Position numbers and translations under genes: made by a program. Under the pieces are notes generated by a model, which saw only the letters and a program-made list of their open reading frames with translations, did no database searches and was not told the origin of the DNA. A DNA stretch of 28,708 nucleotides from Fusobacterium sp. (GTDB lineage Bacteria; Fusobacteriota; Fusobacteriia; Fusobacteriales; Fusobacteriaceae), in NCBI GenBank assembly GCA_019410665.1, contig DXSD01000013.1, forward strand, positions 1 through 28,708, given 5' to 3'. Every line of letters begins with the position of its first letter. The first letter of the stretch is position 1. Positions 7,728-16,040 of this stretch are shown here, piece after piece.

Positions 7728-8339
7728 TTACTCCTCCTCTTTCTTTTCCTCTTCCTCTTTAATTAAAAGAGATTCTATATAATTTAAAATATCTTCCTTA
7801 CCAGTATCATTAAGAGATGAGTGGAATAACACATCATCATTATGGAATTCCACTTTCTTCTTAATATCTTTTAAACACTTGAATTTTTCATTATTAGATA
7901 CCTTATCCATCTTAGTGAAAATTATCTTAAATGGAATGTCGTGATGATCTAACCACACAAGCATCTCCATATCCTCTTCACTAGGGATTCTTCTTATATC
8001 TAGCAAAACAAAAACAAGTTTTTTTCTATTACTTGCTACATATCTTTCCATTGTTTTTCCCCATTCAGCTTTCATCTCTTTGGGTACTTTAGCAAATCCA
8101 TATCCTGGTAAATCCACTATATAGAACTCATTATTTACTTTAAAATAATTTATAAGCTGTGTTCTCCCTGGAGTTTTACTTGTCTTTGCTAATTTTTTTC
8201 TTCCAGTAATACTATTTATAAGAGAAGATTTCCCAACATTAGAACGTCCTACAAAGGCAAATTCCATATTTTTTAACTCCATTGGATAATCTTTCTCATA
8301 TACTGCAGATTTTACAAATTCAGCTTGTTTTATCTTCAT
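7728..8339 (-). CDS. engB: Ribosome-biogenesis GTP-binding protein EngB (YsxC/YihA)
   Basis: A 203-residue GTPase needed for assembly of the large ribosomal subunit. G1 is GRSNVGKSS (31-39), G2 lies in TPGRTQ (56-61), G3 is DLPGYG (76-81), G4 is TKMD (142-145) and G5 is probably HSSLNDTG. The C-terminus ends in a run of Glu and Lys. It follows lon by 15 bases and touches valS. The order lon-engB also occurs in Bacillus (lonA-ysxC). Confidence 0.96.
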   Translation of the reverse strand: MKIKQAEFVKSAVYEKDYPMELKNMEFAFVGRSNVGKSSLINSITGRKKLAKTSKTPGRTQLINYFKVNNEFYIVDLPGYGFAKVPKEMKAEWGKTMERYVASNRKKLVFVLLDIRRIPSEEDMEMLVWLDHHDIPFKIIFTKMDKVSNNEKFKCLKDIKKKVEFHNDDVLFHSSLNDTGKEDILNYIESLLIKEEEEKKEEE

Positions 8340-8354
8340 AATTTATCACTCTCA

Positions 8355-10661
8355 CTATTCAGCAAAAACTAGCTTTTCTACATCTTCATAAGTAGTAGCA
8401 AAATGTATCTTCATCTCTTTTGCTATCTCTGCTGGAATTTCATCTTTATCAATTCTATTATCTTCTGGTAAGATTACCTCTCTAATACCAGCTCTGTGAG
8501 CTCCTATAACCTTTTCCTTTACTCCACCAATAGCTAAAACTTCTCCTGTAATACTTATCTCTCCAGTCATAGCTATATCTTGTCTTATTTTTCTACCAGT
8601 AAGTACAGATATTATTGCAGAAGTTATAGTTATACCAGCAGATGGTCCATCTTTCGGTGTAGCTCCTTCTGGGAAGTGTAAGTGTATAGCTTTTTTCTCA
8701 AAGAAATCCTCTTGAAGAGGTTTATATTTATCGATATTAGCCTTTACAAAAGTATAAGCTACTTGTGCTGATTCTTTCATAACATTTCCTAGAGAACCTG
8801 TTAAAGATATCTCTCCTTTTCCTGGAATAGCCACTCCTTGTACCTCAAGAGTAACTCCTCCTACTGCTGTCCAAGCAAGTCCGTTTACCACTCCAAGTTT
8901 TGGTGCTTTCTCTTTTTGTTTCTCTGGTCTAAACTTAGGTTTTCCTAGATATTTTTCAAGAGTATTTGTTTTGATAACTATTTTTTTCTTTTTCTCTTCT
9001 ACAACTTCTCTAGCTACTTTTCTACATAGAGTTATTATCTCTCTTTTTAAATTTCTAACTCCTGCTTCTCTAGTGTACTCATCTATAATTTTTAAAATTA
9101 CATTGTCAGATAAAGAAAGTTCAATATCTTTAAGTCCATTCTCCTCTTTAGCTTGTTTTATTAAATATTTTTTAGCTATATGTAATTTTTCAAACTCTGT
9201 GTAAGAAGAGATATTTACTATCTCCATTCTATCTCTTAAAGGAGCAGATATAGTTCTTAAATCATTTGCTGTTGCCACGAAGAATACCTTTGATAAATCA
9301 AAAGGCATATCTACATAGTGATCTTCAAAATGGCTGTTTTGCTCTGGATCTAATACCTCAAGCATAGCTGAAGCTGGGTCTCCTTTATAATCGTTAGACA
9401 TCTTATCTATCTCATCAAGTAAGATAACTGGATTTTTAGTCCCTGCTTCTTTCATAGCCTTTATTAGTTTTCCTGGCATAGAACCTATATAAGTTCTTCT
9501 GTGTCCTCTAATTTCAGCCTCGTCTCTCACTCCTCCAAGTGATACTCTTACAAATTTTCTTCCCATAGCATCAGCTATTGATTTTACAAGAGATGTTTTT
9601 CCTATTCCAGGAGGTCCTGCAAAACAAAGAATACTTCCCTTCATATTAGGATTTAATTTTTTAACTGCTAAGAAATCTAATACCTTGCTCTTAGCATCTT
9701 TTAATCCATAGTGATCTCTTTCTAGAATTTCACTAGCCTTTTTTAAGTCTACTACATCCTTTGTAGATTTCTCCCAAGGTAGCTCTATAACTGTTTCTAT
9801 ATAGTTTCTTGAAACAGTAGCTTCAGCAGAAAAAGGTGGCATTTTAGATAGTTTTTTCATCTCACTATCTATTTTACTTCTGACCTCTTTAGGTAATTTA
9901 GCCTTTTTAATTTTCTCTACTAACTCAAGCATATCATCATCTTGAGAGTAGTCTCCTAGCTCCTCTTTCATAGCATTTATCTTCTCTTTGATAAAGTAAT
10001 TTTTCTGAGCTTCATTCATCTTTGCCTTTACTTTATCATCTATTTTCTTCTCTAAAGAAGCTATCTCCATCTCAGAAGTTAACATCTCTAAGATTTTTAA
10101 ACCTCTCTCTGAAATATCTAACATCTCTAAAATCTCTTGCTTTTTATCACTCTTTATTGGAAGATTTGCAGAGATTATATCCAAAGCATTATTGATACTT
10201 TTTATTCCTTTTAAATTAACTAATAATTCAGAAGATATTTTTCCTGTAAGTCCTATATATTTTTCAAATATTCCTAAAACTTTTCTATATACAGCCTCAG
10301 CTTCCTTAGTTCCACCATTTATACATTTTAGAACTTTATACTCAGCTCTATATATATCATCTTCTACAGTTGCTGATTCAATTTCAACTCTCTCTTCAGC
10401 TTCAACTAATACTTTTATATTATTATTCGGCATCTTTACTATTTGTAAAATATTAGCTACAACACCAATTTTATATATATCTTTATCTAAATTTGGTTCC
10501 TCTTTTGAAGGATCTTTTTGCATTCCCAATACAATTTTACTCTTGTTATTAACAGCTTCTTCAAGAGTATTTATACTTTTTAATCTACCTACATAAAGAG
10601 GAGTTACTATTCCTGGGAATATTATTAAATCCCTAGTAGGTAAAAATAATGTTTTACTCAT
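8355..10661 (-). CDS. lon: ATP-dependent protease Lon
   Basis: A cytoplasmic AAA+ serine protease that degrades damaged and regulatory proteins. Counting from the ATG at 10661 (768 residues, normal length): N-terminal substrate domain 5-200, coiled coil about 190-245, Walker A GPPGIGKTS (349-357), Walker B VILLDEID (412-419), and the Ser-Lys dyad S674 (KDGPSAG) and K717 (GGVKEKVIGAHRAG). An in-frame ATG five codons upstream (10676) is less likely, because the ribosome site GGAGGGA (10668-10674) lies inside that extension, 6 bases before the chosen ATG. The clpX stop immediately precedes this region. Confidence 0.97.
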   Translation of the reverse strand: MSKTLFLPTRDLIIFPGIVTPLYVGRLKSINTLEEAVNNKSKIVLGMQKDPSKEEPNLDKDIYKIGVVANILQIVKMPNNNIKVLVEAEERVEIESATVEDDIYRAEYKVLKCINGGTKEAEAVYRKVLGIFEKYIGLTGKISSELLVNLKGIKSINNALDIISANLPIKSDKKQEILEMLDISERGLKILEMLTSEMEIASLEKKIDDKVKAKMNEAQKNYFIKEKINAMKEELGDYSQDDDMLELVEKIKKAKLPKEVRSKIDSEMKKLSKMPPFSAEATVSRNYIETVIELPWEKSTKDVVDLKKASEILERDHYGLKDAKSKVLDFLAVKKLNPNMKGSILCFAGPPGIGKTSLVKSIADAMGRKFVRVSLGGVRDEAEIRGHRRTYIGSMPGKLIKAMKEAGTKNPVILLDEIDKMSNDYKGDPASAMLEVLDPEQNSHFEDHYVDMPFDLSKVFFVATANDLRTISAPLRDRMEIVNISSYTEFEKLHIAKKYLIKQAKEENGLKDIELSLSDNVILKIIDEYTREAGVRNLKREIITLCRKVAREVVEEKKKKIVIKTNTLEKYLGKPKFRPEKQKEKAPKLGVVNGLAWTAVGGVTLEVQGVAIPGKGEISLTGSLGNVMKESAQVAYTFVKANIDKYKPLQEDFFEKKAIHLHFPEGATPKDGPSAGITITSAIISVLTGRKIRQDIAMTGEISITGEVLAIGGVKEKVIGAHRAGIREVILPEDNRIDKDEIPAEIAKEMKIHFATTYEDVEKLVFAE

Positions 10662-10676
10662 CTGTTGTCCCTCCAT

Positions 10677-11915
10677 CTATTCTTTTTCTATAATAGCTTT
10701 ACTTGAGTCAAGGACAGCATCTTCTCCTATTGTTACCTTGTGAATACTTTCATCTGATGGTACCTCATACATAAGTTCCAACATTGTCTGCTCAATTATA
10801 GCTCTTAGCCCCCTAGCTCCTATTCTTCTCTCTAAAGCTAAAGTTGCAATTTTTTTCAATGCCTCTGGTGTAAATTCAAGCTCTACTCCCTCAATTTCAA
10901 AAAGTTTTTTATACTGTTTTACAATGGCATTTTTTGGCTCAGTTAAAATTTTAATTAGAGCTTCTTCATCTAAATCTTGAAGAGTTGTTATTATAGGCAA
11001 TCTTCCTACAAGCTCTGGAATAATTCCCTGTCTTACTAAATCTTCAGGTAATACCTTAGCAAAAACCTCTCCTACTCTCTCCTCTTTCTCTTTAGATATC
11101 TCTGCTCCAAATCCTATAACCTTTTTATTTGTTCTAGATTTAATAACTTTTTCAAGTCCTTCAAAAGCTCCTCCTACTATAAAAAGGATATTACTTGTAT
11201 CTATCTCTATAAGCTCTTGGTTAGGATGTTTTCTTCCTCCTTGAGGTGGAACTTGAGATTTTGTTCCTTCAATAATTTTTAATAGTGCTTGTTGAACTCC
11301 CTCTCCAGAAACATCTCTAGTTATAGAAACATTTTCAGACTTTCTAGCAATTTTATCTATCTCATCTATATAAATAATCCCTTTTTCTGCTGCTTCAACA
11401 TCATATTCAGCTGCTTGTAAAAGTCTAACTAGTACATTTTCTACGTCATCTCCTACATATCCAGCTTCTGTAAGAGTTGTAGCATCAGCTATGGCAAAAG
11501 GAACTTTTAAACTTCTTGCTAAAGTTTGAGCAAGAAGAGTCTTTCCTGATCCTGTTGGTCCTATTAAAAGTACATTTGACTTTTGTAACTCAACACTATT
11601 TTCTTCATCTCTTTGTGCATTGTCTAAAATTCTCTTATAGTGATTATATACAGCAACAGCAAGAATCTTTTTTGTTTCATCTTGTCCTATTACATACTCA
11701 TCTAATTTTTCTTTTATCTCTCTAGGAGTAAGTAAAGTATCTTCTGATAAGTCTCCTGGAAGAGCTGTTTTCACATGCTCTTTAGATAACTCTAATATAT
11801 CAAAGCAACTCTCTATACATCTGTCACATATTAAAGCTCCATCTATTCCACTAAATAGTTTTGATACTTCATTTTCAGTGCTTCCGCAGAAAGAACATCT
11901 AGCTTTTCTATTCAT
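10677..11915 (-). CDS. clpX: ClpX, ATPase and unfoldase subunit of ClpXP
   Basis: A hexameric AAA+ unfoldase that recognises tagged substrates and feeds them to ClpP. The N-terminal zinc-binding domain has C7, C10, C30 and C33. Then come Walker A GPTGSGKT (119-126), the pore loop GYVG (152-155), Walker B IIYIDEID (180-187) and the IGF loop that docks on ClpP (267-269). The 412-residue length is normal. It lies 14 bases after clpP and directly before lon. Confidence 0.98.
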   Translation of the reverse strand: MNRKARCSFCGSTENEVSKLFSGIDGALICDRCIESCFDILELSKEHVKTALPGDLSEDTLLTPREIKEKLDEYVIGQDETKKILAVAVYNHYKRILDNAQRDEENSVELQKSNVLLIGPTGSGKTLLAQTLARSLKVPFAIADATTLTEAGYVGDDVENVLVRLLQAAEYDVEAAEKGIIYIDEIDKIARKSENVSITRDVSGEGVQQALLKIIEGTKSQVPPQGGRKHPNQELIEIDTSNILFIVGGAFEGLEKVIKSRTNKKVIGFGAEISKEKEERVGEVFAKVLPEDLVRQGIIPELVGRLPIITTLQDLDEEALIKILTEPKNAIVKQYKKLFEIEGVELEFTPEALKKIATLALERRIGARGLRAIIEQTMLELMYEVPSDESIHKVTIGEDAVLDSSKAIIEKE

Positions 11916-11929
11916 TTTCCCTCTCCTTT

Positions 11930-12505
11930 CTACTTTTTAAATACCTGATCAATTAAACCATATTCAACAGCCTCTTGAGCTGACATATAGTTATCTCTCT
12001 CTGTATCTCTTAATATCTCACTTATATCTTTTCCACTTGCATCAGCTAAAATTTGTGATAACATCTCTTTCATTCTTAAGATCTCTTTAGCTTGAATCTC
12101 AATATCAGTAGCTTGTCCTCTAGCTCCACCTAAAGGTTGATGTATCATTATTCTTGAATGCTCAAGAGCAAATCTTTTTCCCTTAGCTCCTGCAGATAGA
12201 AGTAGTGCCCCCATACTAGCCGCTTGTCCTATACAAACAGTTTGTACATCAGGCTTTATATAATTCATAGTGTCATATATAGCCATTCCTGCAGTAACAA
12301 CTCCTCCAGGACTATTTATGTACATAATTATATCTTTCTCTGGATCTTCAGCTTCTAAAAATAAAAGTTGTGCCACAATAGCATTGGCAACATTATCATC
12401 TATCTCTGTTCCTAAAAATATTATTCTATCTTTTAATAATCTTGAATATATATCGTAGGCTCTCTCTGACCTACCATTATTCTCTATAACAGTTGGATTA
12501 TACAT
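11930..12505 (-). CDS. clpP: ClpP, proteolytic subunit of ClpXP
   Basis: A 191-residue serine peptidase that assembles into a double-heptamer chamber. The catalytic triad is S97 (GQAASMGA), H122 (MIHQPLGG) and D171 (ERDNYMSA), all at the usual numbering. The mature N-terminus and hydrophobic docking surface look normal. The ATG at 12505 follows a perfect AAGGAGG. It is separated from tig by 112 bases that include a strong hairpin, so it may have a promoter of its own; no convincing one was found there. Confidence 0.98.
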   Translation of the reverse strand: MYNPTVIENNGRSERAYDIYSRLLKDRIIFLGTEIDDNVANAIVAQLLFLEAEDPEKDIIMYINSPGGVVTAGMAIYDTMNYIKPDVQTVCIGQAASMGALLLSAGAKGKRFALEHSRIMIHQPLGGARGQATDIEIQAKEILRMKEMLSQILADASGKDISEILRDTERDNYMSAQEAVEYGLIDQVFKK

Positions 12506-12578
12506 CTTTGCCTCCTTAAATAAATAGTTAAAAAATAAAATCCTAACTTTATTCTTTAATTATCTATTCAATTTTAAT

Positions 12579-12610
12579 GGTATAGGAAGCAGAAAACTGC
12601 TTCCTATACT
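12579..12610 (-). other. Strong hairpin between tig and clpP
   Basis: A perfect 12-bp stem (12581-12592 with 12597-12608), extendable by a G-C and a G-T pair, closes a 4-base loop eight bases after the tig stop. No T run follows on the minus strand, so it does not look like a standard intrinsic terminator. A site for mRNA processing, or a block that shields the tig message from 3' decay, fits better. The remaining bases up to clpP are AT-rich with no clear motif. Confidence 0.7.
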
Positions 12611-12617
12611 AAATTAA

Positions 12618-13904
12618 CTATTTTGCATTATTTACTATTACATCAATAGCTTTTTGCATTAAACATTCACCTTGAACTGTCATTTTGAAGTTATCATAGT
12701 TTTTGTGTTTGTTTAACTCTTCTTCTAATTTAGCTAAATCCATTCCATACATTTTAGCTATTTCAGTCATTTTTTCTTTTATTTCATCTTCAGAAACTTC
12801 TATTCCTTCAGCTTTTGCTATTGCTTCAAGTATTAAATCAGCTTTTACTTTTGCTGCTGCCATTGGAGCTATTTGAGCTTCTAATTTAGCTCTGTTCATT
12901 CCAGTCATTTGCATATACATATCAAATCCTATTCCTTGAGCAGCTAATTGTTGTTCCATTTCAGCTATTCTAACTCTTACCTCATTAGCTATCATAGATA
13001 CAGGTACTTCTACAGTACTTGTTGAAGAAACTTTATCTAATAATTTTCCAATGTACTGATTTTTTACTCTATCTTCTTCTCTAGCTTTGATTCTCTCTTC
13101 TGTTTTAGCTTTCATATCTTCAACATTTTCGAATCCAAACTCTTTTGCTAACTCATCATTTAATTCAGGAGTTACTAATTTTTTAATGCTGTTTACTTTT
13201 ACTTTAAATACAGCAGGTTTTCCAGCTAAATTAGCTGCATGATACTCAGCAGGGAAAGTTACATTTACTTCTCCTTCTTGTCCAGCTTCATATCCTACTA
13301 ATTGCTCTTCAAAAGTATCTATAAACATTTTAGAACCTAATTTTAAAACGTGAGAATCAGCTTTTCCACCTTCGAAAGCTACACCATCAACAAATCCTTC
13401 AAAAGCTAAATCTACTGTATCTCCCATTTGAGCTTTGTATCCAGCTTCTGTTTCCTCTAATTTAGATTTACTGTTTACCATCATAGTTATTTCAGCATCT
13501 AATTTTTCTGGAGTCATTTCAAAAGTTTCTTTCTCAACTTCTAATCCTTTGTACTCTCCTAATGTTACTTCTGGATATACATCTACAGTGAATGTAACAT
13601 CAAACTCTTCCCCTAAATTTGCTTTTACATGGTTGATATAACTAATAGGCATTATGTTCTCAGCTTTTATAACCTCTTCATAGTATTTGTGTAATACTTT
13701 GTCAGTTACCTCTTCTTTAACTGCATCTTTGAATTGAACTTCTACAGTACTTACTGGTACATGTCCCTTTCTAAATCCTGGAACTTCTACCTTTTTAGCT
13801 AATCCTTTTAAAACCTCTTCTTTAACTGGTTTTACTTCTTCAGCAGTAAGAGAAATTTTAATTTCTACAGCTGAATTTGCAACTTTTTTTAATTCGTGTT
13901 TCAT
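12618..13904 (-). CDS. tig: Trigger factor
   Basis: A ribosome-bound chaperone and peptidyl-prolyl isomerase acting on nascent chains. The ribosome-docking signature GFRKGHVP is at 43-50. An FKBP-like domain follows (about 155-240; GDTVDLAFEGFVDGVAF, with LVGYEAGQEGEVNVTFP). The remainder is the helical substrate-holding domain. The 428-residue length is normal. The ATG follows a clear AAGGAGG. It lies 15 bases after recJ and before clpP-clpX-lon; tig next to clp and lon genes is a widely conserved order. Confidence 0.97.
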   Translation of the reverse strand: MKHELKKVANSAVEIKISLTAEEVKPVKEEVLKGLAKKVEVPGFRKGHVPVSTVEVQFKDAVKEEVTDKVLHKYYEEVIKAENIMPISYINHVKANLGEEFDVTFTVDVYPEVTLGEYKGLEVEKETFEMTPEKLDAEITMMVNSKSKLEETEAGYKAQMGDTVDLAFEGFVDGVAFEGGKADSHVLKLGSKMFIDTFEEQLVGYEAGQEGEVNVTFPAEYHAANLAGKPAVFKVKVNSIKKLVTPELNDELAKEFGFENVEDMKAKTEERIKAREEDRVKNQYIGKLLDKVSSTSTVEVPVSMIANEVRVRIAEMEQQLAAQGIGFDMYMQMTGMNRAKLEAQIAPMAAAKVKADLILEAIAKAEGIEVSEDEIKEKMTEIAKMYGMDLAKLEEELNKHKNYDNFKMTVQGECLMQKAIDVIVNNAK

Positions 13905-13919
13905 TGTTCCTCCTTAATT

Positions 13920-15638
13920 CTATTTAGTAAAAATTTCATAAAAATCATCTTTTATTTTTATATCTTTAATTCTAATTTGAATAATCTCCTCTCCCTTATA
14001 GAAAACCTTCTCAGGATAGTAAACTATATCAAATTTTTGAATTTTAGATTCTATCTCATTTATTTTATGACCTAGATCAAAAGCTACCATATGGTATTTT
14101 TTACCATCTTTTTTTATTACTCCATTAAAGTGTCTTTCATTTACTCCAAATTTTTTTATATAATCAAAAGATAAATTTTCATCTAGAAATAGTGGATGTG
14201 GATTGTCTAAACCAAAGGGAGCTAAACTTTCCATCGCCTCAAAAATTTTCTCATCTATTAACTCAATAGGATATTTCATATCTACTTTTAAAACTTTAAA
14301 CTCCTCTTCAGCTTTCATCCCTTTTATTTTTTCTTTAAATACTCTTTCAACATCCTTTATTTTCTCTTGTTTTACTATAAATCCAGAAGCTAAATCATGC
14401 CCTCCAAATCTTACAAGTTTATCTTTCATATCTTGAAATATGTTGAAAACACTGATTCCCTTTACACTTCTACAAGAAGCCTTTCCTATATCATCTTTTA
14501 AAGCAATTAGAGCTATTGGCATATTATACTTCACACTTAATCTTGAAGATACTACCCCAATAACTCCAGGGTGCCACTTTTTAGAGTAAAGAAAAGCACA
14601 TCTACTTTCACTTTTGTCCATTTTTCTGATTTTTGAATCAGCTTCATCATAAATATTTTTTTCCAACTCTCTTCTTTTTTTGTTGGATTTTTTCATCTCT
14701 TCAATTATATTATAAATTTCAAACTCATCATTTTTCAGAAAAAAGTCAGCTCCCATTTTAGAAACACCTATTCTTCCTAATGAGTTTATTAATGGAGAGA
14801 TAAAGTAACTTACATCTGTTGTATTTATCTCTTTTGTTTGAAATTTAAGATATTTTAAAAGATACATAAGTCCTTTTACTCTAGTCTTTCTCAGAGTTTT
14901 TAATCCCTCTTTTATAATTATCCTATTTTCATCAATCATAGGTACCACATCTGCTACTGTTCCGATCATGACTATATCCATATATTGATATAATCTTTCT
15001 AAGTCAGCACCAAGTTTCATATATACCCCTTGAGCTACTTTTAAAGCGACTCCAGCACCAGAAAGATATTTAAATTCATAAGTATCACTAAGTTTTGGAT
15101 TAAGTAAAAGTAATTCTTCATCCTCTTTATCCTTCACAGATTTATGATGGTCAGTTACAATAACATCTATTCCAAGGGAATTTGCATATCTCACATCCTC
15201 TATGGAATTAACCCCTGTATCAACTGTTATTACCAGTTTACACTCTTTTTTTCTCATAAAATCTATGGCCTTCTTATCTAATCCATAACCCTCTTCCATT
15301 CTATTAGGGATATAGTAATCTACATCTATACCTATTTCACTAAATACCTTTACTAAAAAAACTGCAGCTGTAATACCATCTACATCATAATCGCCATAGA
15401 TAAATATCTTTTCTTTTGCTCTCTTTTTATCTAATATTTTTTCTACTACGCTAGCCATTTTTTCAAACTTAAAAGGATCTCTAAAATCAGAGATTTTAGG
15501 GTTTATAAATTCATCAGCACTCTTTTCATCAGAAAATCCTCTATTGAGTAATAAGGTAGTCAGCAGTGTATTTTTTCTCCATTGTATAGCCTTAGTATCA
15601 ATTAGAGATTGAGGTAGTGAACTATATTCCCAATGCAT
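13920..15638 (-). CDS. recJ: Single-stranded-DNA-specific exonuclease RecJ
   Basis: A DHH-superfamily 5'-3' exonuclease used in recombination and mismatch or base-excision repair. Motif I DYDVDG is at 83-88, and the DHH motif at 163-165 (VTDHHKS). A DHHA1-type domain lies around 340-440, with the RecJ GGHDLASGF motif, and an OB-like domain at the C-terminus. The 572-residue length is within the family range. The AAAGGA ribosome site is made from the last codons of rbfA. Its place between rbfA and tig is unusual compared with the common Firmicutes and Proteobacteria orders. Confidence 0.95.
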   Translation of the reverse strand: MHWEYSSLPQSLIDTKAIQWRKNTLLTTLLLNRGFSDEKSADEFINPKISDFRDPFKFEKMASVVEKILDKKRAKEKIFIYGDYDVDGITAAVFLVKVFSEIGIDVDYYIPNRMEEGYGLDKKAIDFMRKKECKLVITVDTGVNSIEDVRYANSLGIDVIVTDHHKSVKDKEDEELLLLNPKLSDTYEFKYLSGAGVALKVAQGVYMKLGADLERLYQYMDIVMIGTVADVVPMIDENRIIIKEGLKTLRKTRVKGLMYLLKYLKFQTKEINTTDVSYFISPLINSLGRIGVSKMGADFFLKNDEFEIYNIIEEMKKSNKKRRELEKNIYDEADSKIRKMDKSESRCAFLYSKKWHPGVIGVVSSRLSVKYNMPIALIALKDDIGKASCRSVKGISVFNIFQDMKDKLVRFGGHDLASGFIVKQEKIKDVERVFKEKIKGMKAEEEFKVLKVDMKYPIELIDEKIFEAMESLAPFGLDNPHPLFLDENLSFDYIKKFGVNERHFNGVIKKDGKKYHMVAFDLGHKINEIESKIQKFDIVYYPEKVFYKGEEIIQIRIKDIKIKDDFYEIFTK

Positions 15639-15645
15639 TTTATCA

Positions 15646-16008
15646 CTATCCTTTTAAATCATTTAAAAGTTTTGATATTTTTATTGCATGTTCTATAGAA
15701 TCATCTAACTTTACCCTTATTTCAGGTATATATCTAATCTCTATCTCTTCAGCTACTCTTTTTCTTAAATAACCTTTTATTTGATTTAGCCCTTCTAAAA
15801 CAGTCTCTTTATTAACAGCTTTCTCTCCATCTATCTGTCCTGACATTATACTAAAATATACATCTGCAAACTTTAAATCTTCAGTTACCCTTATATTAGT
15901 AACAGAGACAAGCCCCTTAATCTTAGGATTTTTAACCTCTTCAAAAAGAACTTGAGATATAACTCTGCTCATCTCTTTTTCTATTCCTGCTAATCTTTGT
16001 CTTTTCAT
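15646..16008 (-). CDS. rbfA: Ribosome-binding factor A
   Basis: A 120-residue KH-type protein that helps mature the 5' end of 16S rRNA in the small subunit. The family pattern ISQVLFEEVKNPKI, VTNIRVTEDLKFADVYFS and a final IPEIRVKLDDSIEHAIKIS are all present. It follows infB as in many bacteria. The ribosome site is weak (GAGAGTG), so translation may depend on coupling within the operon. Confidence 0.95.
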   Translation of the reverse strand: MKRQRLAGIEKEMSRVISQVLFEEVKNPKIKGLVSVTNIRVTEDLKFADVYFSIMSGQIDGEKAVNKETVLEGLNQIKGYLRKRVAEEIEIRYIPEIRVKLDDSIEHAIKISKLLNDLKG

Positions 16009-16040
16009 AAATAATCACTCTCTTTCTCTATCTTTTCAGA

